64,000 nucleotides of DNA from Arthrobacter sp. YD4. GTDB lineage: Bacteria; Actinomycetota; Actinomycetes; Actinomycetales; Micrococcaceae. Shown here piece after piece: positions 49,087 to 58,366 of the stretch. Made by a program: the position numbers and the translations under genes. Where the stretch lies: the NCBI RefSeq assembly GCF_030410515.1, contig NZ_JAUHHD010000001.1, positions 682,001 through 746,000 of the forward strand, given 5' to 3'. Every line of letters begins with the position of its first letter. Position 1 is the stretch's first letter. The notes beneath the pieces are model-generated. The model was not told the origin of the DNA. It ran no database searches and saw only the letters and a program-made list of their open reading frames with translations.

Positions 49087-50292
49087 ATGGGCACCCTCAT
49101 CAGGACACCCCACCCGCGGCCGGCCCGCGCGCGGCGGGAACCCGGCCGGATCCGTACCTGGATCGGGGATGACCCCTCGGATCGGCAACGGCCCATCATC
49201 CTGGCCGTGGTGCTGACGCTTGCCGCCATCGGTTTGGTGGAGGTGGCCTCCGCCTCCTCCGTGGAATCCGTCGCCGCCGGCGCGAACCCCTACGACCTGC
49301 CGCTGAAACAGGGTATGTGGACGGTGGCCGGGATCGTGCTCATGCTCTTCCTGGCCGGGCTCAGGGAGCAACACATCCGGAAGCTGGCCTGGCCCATGCT
49401 GATCACCGCCGTCGTTTCCCTTGTCCTGGTCTTCACCCCGCTGGGCATGACGGTCAACGGCAACCGCAACTGGCTCAGCGTGGGCGGCTTCACCGCGCAG
49501 CCGTCCGAATTCGCCAAGCTCGCCCTCATCGTCTGGGCCGCCGACATCCTGACCCGCAAGCAGAAGCTCCTCGGCCAGTGGAAACACGCCGTCGTCCCCC
49601 TGCTGCCCGTGGGAGGCATCATTATGGGACTCGTCGCGCTGGGCCACGACCTCGGCACCACCATGATCGTCATGCTCATCCTGGCTGCCACGCTGTTCTA
49701 CGGCGGGGTGCCCATGAAGGTGATCTCGGTGACGGGGTCTATCTCCGCCTTCGCGGCGCTGATCCTCGCCGCCACCAGCGGCAACCGCATGGGGCGGATC
49801 TCCTCCTGGCTGGGCGGCGGCTCCGCCGACGATTCCCAGGGCCTCGGGTATCAGGCGCTGAACGGCCAGTACGCCCTGGCCTCCGGGAGCTGGTTCGGCA
49901 CCGGGCTGGGCCAGAGCCGGCAAAAGTGGAATTGGATCCCGGAGGCGCACAACGACTTCATCTTCACCATCCTGGGTGAGGAACTCGGATTCGCCGGCAC
50001 CCTGCTGGTGCTGGCACTTTTCGCCGTGCTCGCCGTCGCCATCTTCAAGACCATCGCCCGGACCGAGGGGACCTTCGCCCGGGCGCTCTCCTGCAGTGTC
50101 GTCACCTGGATCATCGGCCAGGCCGTCATCAACATCGCCATGGTCAGCGGCCTGCTCCCGGTGATCGGCGTGCCGCTGCCGTTCATCTCCTACGGCGGTT
50201 CCGCGATGGTGTCCTCCCTCGCCGGCATCGGCATGATCCTCGCCGTCACCCGGTCTCCGGCCGGGCCTAAAACGGGTTCAGGAGCCGGTTAA
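49087..50292 (+). CDS. ftsW: FtsW/RodA/SpoVE (SEDS) family protein, outside a division cluster
   Basis: 401 residues with about ten membrane segments. SEDS signatures: NGNRNWLSVGGFTAQPSEFAKLALIVWAADIL, GHDLGTTMIVMLILAATLFYGG, GQSRQKWNWIPEAHNDFIFTILGEELGF and GLLPVIGVPLPFISYGGSAMVSSLAGIGMIL. SEDS proteins polymerise peptidoglycan glycan strands with a class B PBP. FtsW is closer than RodA by these motifs. It is alone, without mur, PBP or ftsZ genes, so it is probably a second copy besides the one in the division cluster. Its last 26 bp overlap the convergent ABC ATPase gene. Confidence 0.85.
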   Translation: MGTLIRTPHPRPARARREPGRIRTWIGDDPSDRQRPIILAVVLTLAAIGLVEVASASSVESVAAGANPYDLPLKQGMWTVAGIVLMLFLAGLREQHIRKLAWPMLITAVVSLVLVFTPLGMTVNGNRNWLSVGGFTAQPSEFAKLALIVWAADILTRKQKLLGQWKHAVVPLLPVGGIIMGLVALGHDLGTTMIVMLILAATLFYGGVPMKVISVTGSISAFAALILAATSGNRMGRISSWLGGGSADDSQGLGYQALNGQYALASGSWFGTGLGQSRQKWNWIPEAHNDFIFTILGEELGFAGTLLVLALFAVLAVAIFKTIARTEGTFARALSCSVVTWIIGQAVINIAMVSGLLPVIGVPLPFISYGGSAMVSSLAGIGMILAVTRSPAGPKTGSGAG

Positions 50293-51052
50293 CGAACTGC
50301 CGGGTGCGTTCCTCGCGGGGATCCCGCAGCACCGTGTCGGGGTGTCCCCGTTCCACGACGACGCCACCCTCCATGAAGATCACCTCGTCGGCAACTTCCC
50401 GGGCGAAGGCGAGTTCGTGGGTGACCACCACCATGGTCCATCCCTCGTCCGCCAGTTCCTTAATGACGGTCAGGACGTCGCCGACCAGTTCCGGGTCCAG
50501 GGCCGACGTCGGCTCGTCAAACAACAGCAGCTGCGGGCGGAGGGCCAGGGCGCGGACGATTCCGACCCGCTGCTGCTGGCCGCCCGACAGCTCAAAGGGG
50601 TAGCTGTTTTCCTTGTCCGCGAGCCCGACGCGGGCCAGGAGTTCCCGCGCCTCCTGAACCGCTTGGGCCTTGGGCTTCTTCTGAACCTGGACCGGGCCCT
50701 CGATCACGTTTTCAAGGGTGGTCTTGTGCGGGAAGAGGTTGTAATGCTGAAACACCATCGCGCTTCGATCCCGCACCGCCGCCAGCTGTTTCTTGGAAAC
50801 AGGGGCGGAGAAATCCACGCTCAAACCGCCGGCGAACTCCACGACCCCGGCGTCGGGGATTTCCAGGCCGTTGAGGGAGCGCAGCACGGTGGTCTTCCCC
50901 GACCCGGAGGGCCCGATCAGCGTGACAACTTCACCGCGGCGCACGGTGAGGTCAATGGATTTCAGCACCTCCTGCTGGCCGAAGGCTTTGCGGAGTCCGC
51001 GGACCGCCAGGAGGGCGCCGTCGTCCGGGAGTGCGGATTCAGTGGGCGACAT
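50267..51052 (-). CDS. Polar amino acid ABC transporter ATP-binding protein
   Basis: 261 residues from ATG at 51052, overlapping the permease by 14 bp; a longer frame to 51100 is less likely. Walker [11 protein letters not shown]-loop [13 protein letters not shown], signature [15 protein letters not shown], Walker [13 protein letters not shown] and the His switch [14 protein letters not shown] are intact. The [11 protein letters not shown] sequence and overall length fit the GlnQ/HisP subfamily (polar amino acid uptake). Third gene of the substrate-binding protein, permease, ATPase order. Confidence 0.93.
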   Translation of the reverse strand: MSPTESALPDDGALLAVRGLRKAFGQQEVLKSIDLTVRRGEVVTLIGPSGSGKTTVLRSLNGLEIPDAGVVEFAGGLSVDFSAPVSKKQLAAVRDRSAMVFQHYNLFPHKTTLENVIEGPVQVQKKPKAQAVQEARELLARVGLADKENSYPFELSGGQQQRVGIVRALALRPQLLLFDEPTSALDPELVGDVLTVIKELADEGWTMVVVTHELAFAREVADEVIFMEGGVVVERGHPDTVLRDPREERTRQFVNRLLNPF

Positions 51053-51704
51053 AGCGGTCCAATCTCTTCTCGAGGGCCGACTGTCCGCCGGCAAGGACAA
51101 GGCAGATGACCCAGTAGATCACGGCGGCTTCCAGGTACAGCAGCATGAACTCCTGGCTGAAGGCCGCCACCTGCTGCGCCTGCCGGAACAGCTCCGTCAC
51201 CAGGATCAACGACGCCAGGGAGGTGTCTTTGATCAGGCTAATAAAGGTGTTGGACAGGGGCGGGACCGAGACCCTTGCCGCCTGCGGCAGGATGATCCGC
51301 ACCAGGGCCTGCCGGCGGGACATGCCGATCGTATGACCGGCCTCCCACTGTCCCTTCGGCACGGACAAAATGGCAGCCCGGATGACCTCCGCCGCGTAGC
51401 CGCCAACGTTGAGGGAGAAGGCGATGATTGCGCTGGGCCAGGGACTGATGGTGATGCCGACGGACGGCAGCCCGTAGAAAATGACGAAGAGCTGGACCAG
51501 CAGCGGGGTCCCGCGGATCACCGAAATGTAGACACGGGCGATCGATGAGAGGACCACGTTGCGGCTGAGCCTCATCAAGGCGACCAGCAGGGCCAGCACC
51601 AGGCCCAGGCCGAACGAGGCCAGCGCCACCGGGATTGTTCCGGTGACGGCGCCCATGAGGATCGGTCCGAGCGAACTCCAGACCAGCTCCCAGTTCACAG
51701 TCAT
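51039..51704 (-). CDS. Polar amino acid ABC transporter permease
   Basis: 221 residues with five membrane segments. The HisM/GlnP family EAA loop is seen in [76 protein letters not shown] marks the N-terminal part. One permease gene implies a homodimer. It is placed between the lipoprotein gene (36-bp gap) and the ATPase gene (overlap). Confidence 0.92.
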   Translation of the reverse strand: MTVNWELVWSSLGPILMGAVTGTIPVALASFGLGLVLALLVALMRLSRNVVLSSIARVYISVIRGTPLLVQLFVIFYGLPSVGITISPWPSAIIAFSLNVGGYAAEVIRAAILSVPKGQWEAGHTIGMSRRQALVRIILPQAARVSVPPLSNTFISLIKDTSLASLILVTELFRQAQQVAAFSQEFMLLYLEAAVIYWVICLVLAGGQSALEKRLDRYVAH

Positions 51705-51740
51705 GGCCTGACCCGATCTACGCCGAGGGTACCCATGCCG

Positions 51741-52562
51741 TTACTTGGTGACGTCGGCGTCGAAGTACTTCTGTGAGATCTTCGTCAGGGTCCCGTCGGC
51801 CTGGAGCTCGGACAGGGCCTTGTTGACGGCGTCGGTGAGGCTGCTGGAGCCCTTGCGGAAGGCGAACGCGCTCAGGGACTTATCGGTGGTCTCGGCCGCG
51901 ATCTTGATGCCGTCGTCCTTGGCCGTCTTCTGCTGGTCCAGGTAGGTCAGCTTGTCGTTGATGGTCGCGTCGACGCGGCCCTGCTTCAGCAGGGTGATCG
52001 CCTGCGCCCAACCCTCCACCGACTGCACGTTGGCGCCGCTCTGCTGGGCCAGCTTGTACCAGTTGCTGGTCAGCGACTGCGCCGTGGTTTTGCCCTTGAG
52101 CCCGTCGAAGGAGGTGATGCTGGAATTGTCGGACTTGGTGACGATGACGCCGGTGCTCACCGTGTACGGGGTCGAGAATTCGTACTTTGCCTTGCGCTCG
52201 TCCGTGATCGAAACCTGGTTCGCGACGACGTCGAACCGCTTGGCTTCGAGGCCGGCGAAGATCGCGTCGAACTGCGTCTCCTGGAACTCCGGCTTGACGC
52301 CAAGCTTGCCGGCGACGGCGGTGATGATCTCGACGTCGTAGCCGGTCAGCTCACCGTTGCCGTTGGCGTGGAAGGTAAAGGGCTTGTACGTGCCCTCGGT
52401 GCCGACCTTGAGGACGCCGGCGTTCTTGACGTCACTCAACGAGGTGTCAGCGCCGCCCGCCGGCGCCGAACCTGCGGGGGTCGTGGAGGCAGACCCGCAG
52501 CCGGCCAACGCCAGCCCCGCAGCTGCGATCAGACCGATGAGGGAAATTCGTGTGCGCTTCAT
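51741..52562 (-). CDS. Amino acid ABC transporter substrate-binding lipoprotein
   Basis: 273 residues. A lipoprotein signal ends in LALAGC, with Cys22 as the lipid site. The family 3 binding fold is shown by VLKVGTEGTYKPFTFHANGNGELTGYDVEIITAVAGKLGVKPEFQETQFDAIFAGLEAKRFDVVANQVSITDERKAKYEFSTPY. Similarity is to cystine/polar amino acid binders but the ligand is not certain. First gene of the operon; AAGGACCACC precedes the ATG. Confidence 0.93.
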   Translation of the reverse strand: MKRTRISLIGLIAAAGLALAGCGSASTTPAGSAPAGGADTSLSDVKNAGVLKVGTEGTYKPFTFHANGNGELTGYDVEIITAVAGKLGVKPEFQETQFDAIFAGLEAKRFDVVANQVSITDERKAKYEFSTPYTVSTGVIVTKSDNSSITSFDGLKGKTTAQSLTSNWYKLAQQSGANVQSVEGWAQAITLLKQGRVDATINDKLTYLDQQKTAKDDGIKIAAETTDKSLSAFAFRKGSSSLTDAVNKALSELQADGTLTKISQKYFDADVTK

Positions 52563-52917
52563 GGTGGTCCTTCGTCCAGGCGCCGGGGGCAGCTATCTTA
52601 GCCAAATAGCCGGCTTCGTACCTGCGACGATAGCAAGACCTGCGGGGGACGGAAGAGCCCCGGTGACGGCTTGTGACGCCGTGCGGCGCATGGGTTGCCG
52701 TGAGGTTGGTTTCGCGGTAGTCCGCGATCCCTCGGCCGGGCCGTTGCTACGCCGACAGGCCGGTACGCCCGCCGGGAGCTGGCCGCGCTTCGGCGCAGCT
52801 GCGAACGCCTTCAGTTGCTTCAGCGGCACTTCGGCAGGTGAGCCGGAGCGGGTTGCCGCCCGGGCACCAAGCGGCGCTACCCTAGTCCCACTACAGGACA
52901 AACCCGGGAGGAACCCC
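52563..52917. other. Intergenic region between the amino acid ABC operon and a hypothetical gene
   Basis: 355 bp between divergent genes. On the minus strand TAAGAT (52595-52600) could be the -10 of the ABC operon, and GCTAT-N9-ATAGC (52592-52610) overlaps it as a possible operator. The rest is GC-rich with short complementary runs but no gene, RNA or repeat I can name. The open plus-strand frame through it shows no conserved protein pattern. Confidence 0.4.
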
Positions 52918-53382
52918 ATGCCGTACGTCGTCGACTTCAAGGACGTGTCCACCGCGGGGCTCGAGTCCTCCCCGGTGGCGGAGGCACTGGCCGGGCTGCG
53001 CGCCAACGAGGCCCGCTACTACAACACCAAGTACGGCCACGCCTTCACGGTCAGCCCCGCCGAGGACGCCCAGGACACCGTGGACCGGGTCGCCCGGATC
53101 CTCAAGGAGGAACGGGACCTGGTCATCGGGTCCCGGCCGCTGGAGGCCACCAGCTTCGAGGTGGACGGGCTGCGGATGGACTACGTGTTTTACGAATCCG
53201 GCCTGTCCATCAACGTCATGTACAGCATCGAGGACGGCGGCAAGCGGGCCGTCGGGTTCAAGCTCTCGGACGGCATGGAGGTCCCGAAGGAACTGGCGGA
53301 CAAGTTCAAGTTCGCCCGGCAGAAGTCCAAGCTGGCCGGCACCATCCGCGGCTCGTACTTCGTCATCAAGGGCGAGTACTAG
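52918..53382 (+). CDS. Hypothetical 154-residue protein
   Basis: I do not recognise this protein. The start ATG at 52918 has AGGA upstream. Features: MPYVVDFKDVSTAGLESSPVAEALAGLRANEARYYNTKYGHAFTV, a helix DTVDRVARILKEERDLVIGS, and a beta-rich second half (FEVDGLRMDYVFYESGLSINVMYSIED, IRGSYFVIKGEY). It is soluble with no signal. Codon use matches the neighbours. It converges with the HAD gene, whose stop is 16 bp away. Confidence 0.65.
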   Translation: MPYVVDFKDVSTAGLESSPVAEALAGLRANEARYYNTKYGHAFTVSPAEDAQDTVDRVARILKEERDLVIGSRPLEATSFEVDGLRMDYVFYESGLSINVMYSIEDGGKRAVGFKLSDGMEVPKELADKFKFARQKSKLAGTIRGSYFVIKGEY

Positions 53383-53398
53383 AGGGCAAAAAGCAGCC

Positions 53399-54112
53399 TC
53401 AGTCCCCGAGCGTCCCGGCGAGTTCCTCGATCGAATCCACGACGACGTCGTAGTCGCCGTCGGACGCCTGGTCCGCGCGCCCGTCTGGCCCGTATTCGTC
53501 GGGCCGGGAGACGAACGCCGTCCCCAGACCCAATTCCGCGGCGGCGTCCAGGTCATAGCGGTGGGAGGCCACCATGAGGATCTCTGCCGGGTCCACACCT
53601 AAAAGGTCGGCCGCGCCCAGATAGGTCGACCCGTGCGGTTTGAAGGCGCGGAACTGTTGCGCGGAAAAGACGGCGTCCCAGTCGAAGCCGCAGGTTCGTG
53701 AGGTTGAGATGACGGCGGAGAGGTCGGCGTTGGACAGGGCCGCCACGAGGTGGGACTTCCGTAACCTCCGCAGTCCCGCGGCCGCGTCCGGCCAGGGCCG
53801 CAGCTGCTCCCACCCGTCCGTGAGGAGAGCGATCTCGTCGGCCGCCACCACATCCTCCAGCCCGCGCCGACGAACGATGTCCGCCAGCCCGTCGGTGTAG
53901 ATGGAACGGACTGATCGCCACTGCCGCGCCCCGGAGAGCTCCGCCACCGTGGTCCGGTAGACCGCCCGCCACTCGTCCACTATGGACGGCCAGTCGAGCG
54001 CCGCGGCCCTGCCGCCCAGGACGGACCGGCCACGGTCCAGCAGGGTGGTCCGGAAATCCGTGAGGGTGCCCTGCACATCGAACAGGACTGCCTTGTAGTG
54101 CTCGCGGGGCAT
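53399..54112 (-). CDS. HAD superfamily hydrolase (haloacid dehalogenase type II-like)
   Basis: 237 residues from ATG at 54112, six bases after GGAG. HAD motif I is FDVQGTLTD (Asp12); the second Asp of phosphatases is replaced by Gln14, as in dehalogenase-type members, where that position is not acidic. Motif II Ser is in ALSNADLS, the Lys in FKPHGSTYLGAADLLGV and the acidic motif IV near MVASHRYDLDAAAELG. An alpha-helical cap covers about 20-95. Hydrolysis of a 2-haloacid is a possibility, not shown. It stands alone behind a structured element. Confidence 0.82.
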   Translation of the reverse strand: MPREHYKAVLFDVQGTLTDFRTTLLDRGRSVLGGRAAALDWPSIVDEWRAVYRTTVAELSGARQWRSVRSIYTDGLADIVRRRGLEDVVAADEIALLTDGWEQLRPWPDAAAGLRRLRKSHLVAALSNADLSAVISTSRTCGFDWDAVFSAQQFRAFKPHGSTYLGAADLLGVDPAEILMVASHRYDLDAAAELGLGTAFVSRPDEYGPDGRADQASDGDYDVVVDSIEELAGTLGD

Positions 54113-54193
54113 CGTGGCTCCTTCACGGACGGGTGGCGTTGGCCGGGGCTCAGACGTGCCGAGCCTAGCGGATAGCAAAACGGCATAAAGAAG

Positions 54194-54263
54194 CCGCAGC
54201 GGGGCGGCGCACGTTGCGAATAGGCGATGGTCCCGGTGACCATCATTCGCCGCCCCACTGCGG
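54194..54263 (-). repeat. Seventy-base imperfect palindrome after the tricarboxylate ABC operon
   Basis: Outer arms CCGCAG-C-GGGGCGGCG and CGCCGCCCC-A-CTGCGG pair with one mismatch; inside, GCGAAT/ATTCGC and GATGGT/ACCATC add alternative stems. It is larger than a usual terminator and lies between the HAD gene and the substrate-binding protein gene. Confidence 0.6.
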
Positions 54264-54269
54264 TTCGTT

Positions 54270-54295
54270 GCCCGGGCCCCTAGAAAGGCCCGGGC
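54270..54295 (-). terminator. Hairpin directly after the binding-protein gene
   Basis: GCCCGGGCC and GGCCCGGGC pair over an eight-base loop, 11 bp past the stop. There is no T-run on the minus strand, so termination may depend on it together with the adjacent palindrome. Confidence 0.55.
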
Positions 54296-54305
54296 AGCTT
54301 GCGGG

Positions 54306-55421
54306 TTACTTGCTGTAGCCGAAGACCTTGTTCCACTTGGCCAGGTCGTCCTTGCCGAAGCTGATCGCGTCGGTGTTGGCCATGCGGTAGACCTTGCCGG
54401 AGTCGGCGGCCGGCAGCTTGATGCCCATGATGGTGGGCGGCTCAACGTCGGTGCGGGCCGGGTATTCGCCCAGCTGTGCGAAAACCTTCTGGCCTTGCTT
54501 GGACAGGTTGTAGTTCATGAAGACCTTGGCCGCCTCAACGTTCGTGGCGGACCCGGCCATGCCCAGGTAGTAGTCGTACGCCACCAGGCCCTCGTCGGGG
54601 ACGATGAACTTCACGGGTGCCTTGTCCTGCACGGCGGAGATGTTGGTGCCGCTGATGGTCACGGTTCCCACCGCCACCTCGCCGCGGGCCAGCGCGGTGG
54701 CCTCGGCGCCCAGGGAGTCGTAGATGGTGGGCTTCTGCGCGGCGTACTTGGCGAAGTAGTCGGCGCCCAGCTTCGATTCCATGAAGCGGTTGAGCGAGGC
54801 GGTGCTGCCGCCGGAGCCGCCCTGGACGATGCCCAGCTTGCCCTGCCACTTGCCGCTGACGGCGTCGTTCCAGGACTTCGGGGCGTCCGCTTCCTTGACC
54901 AGCTGGGTGTTGTAGCCCAGCGTGTAGACGGAGTTGAACATGCGGGTGAACTGCCCGCCGTCCACCGAGACGTCCTTGAACTGCGAGGCGCCCGGCACGT
55001 CGTAGGCCTTCCAGACCTTCGCGTCCTCCAGGGTCTTGGCGATCCGGTAGTCGGAGGTGCGGATGACGTCGGCGCCCAGCTTGCCGGCACCCTGTTCGGA
55101 CTGGACGCGCTCGGCCAGCTTGTTCGGGGTCAGGCGGACCACGTTGACCTTAATACCGGTGTCCTTGGTGAAGGCGGCCACCAGGGCGCTCTCGGAGGAT
55201 TCGGTGTAGCCGGAGTAGAGGCTCAGGGTCTGGGTCTTGGCCTTGTCGTAGGTGGCCTTGTCCGCGATGTTCTCGCCGTTGATCACCAGCCCGTCGTCGG
55301 TCTTGACCTCTGCCGTGGCGGTGACCACGCTGTTGCTCGCGGCGGCGCCGCCGCAGGCAGCCATGCTCAGGGAGAGGACGACGCCGAGGCCGAGCAGGGG
55401 GATTTTGGACGCTAACTTCAT
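54306..55421 (-). CDS. Iron(III)/organic-anion-type ABC substrate-binding lipoprotein
   Basis: 371 residues with a lipoprotein signal (SLSMAAC, Cys23). The type 2 periplasmic fold shows in TLSLYSGYTESSESALVAAFTKDTGIKVNVVRLTPNKLAERVQSEQGAGKLGADVIRTSDYRIAKTL and the later PKSWNDAVSGKWQGKLGIV and GEVAVGTVTISGTN, typical of Fe(III)-type, polyamine and phosphonate-like binders. The iron Tyr pair of FbpA proteins is not evident, so an organic anion is more likely. Third gene after ATPase and permease. Confidence 0.85.
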   Translation of the reverse strand: MKLASKIPLLGLGVVLSLSMAACGGAAASNSVVTATAEVKTDDGLVINGENIADKATYDKAKTQTLSLYSGYTESSESALVAAFTKDTGIKVNVVRLTPNKLAERVQSEQGAGKLGADVIRTSDYRIAKTLEDAKVWKAYDVPGASQFKDVSVDGGQFTRMFNSVYTLGYNTQLVKEADAPKSWNDAVSGKWQGKLGIVQGGSGGSTASLNRFMESKLGADYFAKYAAQKPTIYDSLGAEATALARGEVAVGTVTISGTNISAVQDKAPVKFIVPDEGLVAYDYYLGMAGSATNVEAAKVFMNYNLSKQGQKVFAQLGEYPARTDVEPPTIMGIKLPAADSGKVYRMANTDAISFGKDDLAKWNKVFGYSK

Positions 55422-55458
55422 TGTTTAGACCCTTTCAAATGGTGTGGTGCGGGAAGCG

Positions 55459-57234
55459 TTATTTGGTCTCGAGCTTGCGGTCGGCGCCCACCTTCTGGGC
55501 GATCACCGCCAGCACCGCGATCACGACGATGTACAGGACGCTGACGGCCGCGGCCGACTGGCTCTGGCCGTTGTCGAAGTTGTCGAAGACCAGGATCGAG
55601 AGGATCCGGGTGTTCGAGGTGAACAGGAAGATCGAGGCGCTCAGTTCACGCATCGAGAGCATCAGGAAGAGCAGGAAGGAGGACGTGATGCCCACCCGCA
55701 TCAGCGGCAGGGTCACGTTCACGATCGCCTTGGAGCGGCGGGCGCCGAGCATGACGGCGCTGTCCTCCAGGTCCTGGTCCATCTGCAGCATCGACGCCGA
55801 GATGCCCCGGTAGCCCTGCGGCAGGAACACGGCCACGCAGGCGATCGCCAGGATCAGCAGGGTGCCGTAGACCGGGACCGGCAGCAGCAGCCAGGTCCAG
55901 AGCAGGCCGATGCCCATGACGATCGCGGGGACCGCCAGCGGGGTCATGGCGATCAGTTCGATCAGCTGGCCGCCGCGGGTCTTTGTCCGGTAGCGGACGT
56001 AGGAGGCGATGAAGCTGAGCGTGGTGCCGGCGATCGCGGCCAGCAGCGCCACCATCACGCTGTTGCGCAGCGCCAGCTGGAAGTCGTGCGAGGCGAGGAC
56101 GTCGGCCAGCTTGGCGAAGCTCATGGCCCCGGTCTCGAAGAGCTGGGAGATGGAGGCGACGAACGGGGTGGCCTGCATGGAGGCGGCCAGCAGCGCGAGC
56201 ATCGGCAGGACGACGGCGACGGCGAAGTACGCCAGGGCAATGATGGTGAACGGCCAGCGCAGCTTCCGCAGCGGCACCTGGCGGGGCCGGTTGCCCTTGC
56301 CGGTGACCGTGGTGAACTTGCGCTTGTTGATGATGCGCTGCTGGATCACGGTGATGACCAGCAGGGCCGCGGTCAGGACGATCGCGATGCTGGCGGCCTG
56401 GTTGCTCTTGGCCGGCGTCGCGCTCATCAGGCGGTAGATGTAGGTGGGCAGGGTGTCGATGCCGGCGGGGTTGCCGATCACCTGCGCCACTGGGAAGTTC
56501 TCCATGGTCAGGGCGAAGACCAGGATGGCCGAGCCCAGCACGGCCGGCAGGGCCAGCGGCAGGGTGACGGTGCGGAGCATGGTCTTCAGGGTGGCGCCGT
56601 GGACGGTGGCGGCCTCTTCGAGATCGGCGTTCATCATCGACAGCGAGCTGTGCATCAGCAGGAACGCGTACGGGGCGTAGAAGATCCCGAGGACGAAGAT
56701 CAGGCCGGGCAGGCTGTAGATGTTGATGACGAAGTCGATGCCGAGGTCGCGGAGCAGGATGTTCAGGTAGCCGGCGCTCGGGGAGGACAGCAGGGACCAG
56801 GCCAGCGCACCCACCAGGGCGGGGATGAACATGGGGGCCATGCCGATGAAGAAGATGAACTTGCGCATCGGCGCGTCCGTGCGGGCGCAGACGAACGCCA
56901 GGAACGCGCCGATCACCAGGGCGACGACGGCGGATCCGGCACCCACCATGAGCGAGTTCCCCAGCGCGCCCAGGGCCTCCGGACTGGCCAGGAGCATCAG
57001 GTTGTCCAGGGTCAGCCCGTCCAGGGAGATGTTGCCGGGCCGGGGCACCGCGTCGGAGAACGCCGCGAGCAGCACCAGGGCCAGCGGCAGAAGCACCAGG
57101 ACGGACAGGATCGCGATGATGATCATGGCGGGGGTGCTCTTGCGCAGGTTCCCGAGGGCCTTGGTGCCGCGGGAGGACGCGGGGACGGGGGAAGCCGCGA
57201 CGGCGGGATCCGCCAGCGGGGTCTTGAGGCTCAT
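55459..57234 (-). CDS. Fused double-domain ABC permease (FbpB/ThiP type)
   Basis: 591 residues from ATG at 57234, overlapping the ATPase stop by 4 bp. About twelve membrane segments form two permease halves, each with its EAA loop: MNADLEEAATVHGATLKTMLRTVTLPLALPAVLGS and MLQMDQDLEDSAVMLGARRSKAIVNVTLPLMRVGI. This single-chain double permease is typical of the Fe(III)/thiamine-type importer group. N-terminal 30 residues are Ala/Pro-rich. Confidence 0.9.
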   Translation of the reverse strand: MSLKTPLADPAVAASPVPASSRGTKALGNLRKSTPAMIIIAILSVLVLLPLALVLLAAFSDAVPRPGNISLDGLTLDNLMLLASPEALGALGNSLMVGAGSAVVALVIGAFLAFVCARTDAPMRKFIFFIGMAPMFIPALVGALAWSLLSSPSAGYLNILLRDLGIDFVINIYSLPGLIFVLGIFYAPYAFLLMHSSLSMMNADLEEAATVHGATLKTMLRTVTLPLALPAVLGSAILVFALTMENFPVAQVIGNPAGIDTLPTYIYRLMSATPAKSNQAASIAIVLTAALLVITVIQQRIINKRKFTTVTGKGNRPRQVPLRKLRWPFTIIALAYFAVAVVLPMLALLAASMQATPFVASISQLFETGAMSFAKLADVLASHDFQLALRNSVMVALLAAIAGTTLSFIASYVRYRTKTRGGQLIELIAMTPLAVPAIVMGIGLLWTWLLLPVPVYGTLLILAIACVAVFLPQGYRGISASMLQMDQDLEDSAVMLGARRSKAIVNVTLPLMRVGITSSFLLFLMLSMRELSASIFLFTSNTRILSILVFDNFDNGQSQSAAAVSVLYIVVIAVLAVIAQKVGADRKLETK

Positions 57235-58328
57235 ACCAGCACCTCCGCCGGGAGGATCTGGACCTGAGCGGGATCGATGCTGACCCACACGGAGTCGCCC
57301 ACCTCATGCTGTTCGCCGCGCTTGATAGTGCCGAGCGCGTCCAGTTCCAGGCCGCCGTCGAGCTCCACGGCGTAGCGGACGTCGTTGCCCTGGAAGCCGG
57401 CCACCCGGACCTTGCCCTTCCAGGCGTTGGCGGCCGCGGTGGGCTGGGCGGACAGCTGCAGGTCCTCGGCGCGCATGCAGACCTTCATCTGCTGCGGGGC
57501 CGTGGCGGCGCGCTGCGCGGAGTGGATGGTGAGGCCGTGGTCGGTCACCTTGGCGGTGGCGGAGCCGTCCGGGGCGGGCACCGACTCGCAGTCCATGACG
57601 TTGGAGACGCCCAGGAAGTGGGCGATCGAGGCGCTGGCGGGGGTCTCGTACATCTCCCGCGGGCCGCCGATCTGGACGATCTTCCCGCCCTGCAGCAGCG
57701 CGATCCGGTCCGCCAGGGCGAACGCCTCGTGCTGGTCGTGGGTGACGTAGACGCAGGTCAGGCCCAGGCGGAGCTGGATTTCGCGGAGTTCCACGCGGAG
57801 CCGGTCGCGGAGCCGGGCGTCCAGGTTGGAGAGCGGCTCGTCGAGCATCAGGACGCTGGGGCGCATCACCAGGCTGCGGGCCAGGGCCACGCGCTGCATC
57901 TGCCCGCCGCTGAGCAGGCTGGCGCCCCGGTCAGCGAACTTCTCCAGGCCCACCAGGGTCAGGACCTCCATCACCCGGTCCCGGGTTTCGGACTTGGAGA
58001 GCTTCTGCAGCTTCAGGGAGTAGGCCACGTTCTGGAAGACGGTCATGTGCGGCCAGACGGCGTAGGACTGGAAGACCATGCCCACGTTGCGTTTGTTCGG
58101 CGGCAGGTTGATGCCCTTTTCCGAGTCGAACACCACGACGTCGTCGATGATGATCCGGCCGGAGCTGGGCTCCTCCAGCCCGGCGAGGCAGCGCATGGTG
58201 CTGGTCTTGCCGCAGCCGGACTGGCCCAGCAGGACCAGGGCCTCGCCGTCGCCGATCTCGAGGTTGAGGTTTTCGATGGCGACGAAGTCACCGTATTTGA
58301 GCTGCAAATTCTGGATGCTGATTTTCAT
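57231..58328 (-). CDS. ABC transporter ATP-binding protein (Fe(III)/spermidine type)
   Basis: 365 residues. Walker A GQSGCGKTST, Q-loop MVFQSYAVWPHMTVFQNVAYSL, signature LSGGQMQRVALARSL, Walker B VLMLDEPLSNLDARLRD and the switch YVTHDQHEAFALADRI. A TOBE domain follows from about 250 (VCMRAEDLQLSAQP, WVSIDPAQVQILPAE). It heads the three-gene transporter unit, 38 bp after the PrpF-type gene, so isomerase and importer are probably co-transcribed. Confidence 0.92.
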   Translation of the reverse strand: MKISIQNLQLKYGDFVAIENLNLEIGDGEALVLLGQSGCGKTSTMRCLAGLEEPSSGRIIIDDVVVFDSEKGINLPPNKRNVGMVFQSYAVWPHMTVFQNVAYSLKLQKLSKSETRDRVMEVLTLVGLEKFADRGASLLSGGQMQRVALARSLVMRPSVLMLDEPLSNLDARLRDRLRVELREIQLRLGLTCVYVTHDQHEAFALADRIALLQGGKIVQIGGPREMYETPASASIAHFLGVSNVMDCESVPAPDGSATAKVTDHGLTIHSAQRAATAPQQMKVCMRAEDLQLSAQPTAAANAWKGKVRVAGFQGNDVRYAVELDGGLELDALGTIKRGEQHEVGDSVWVSIDPAQVQILPAEVLV

Positions 58329-58366
58329 GACACGTCCTTGTGAATGGTGGTTTGCCTGCCGCCCGG

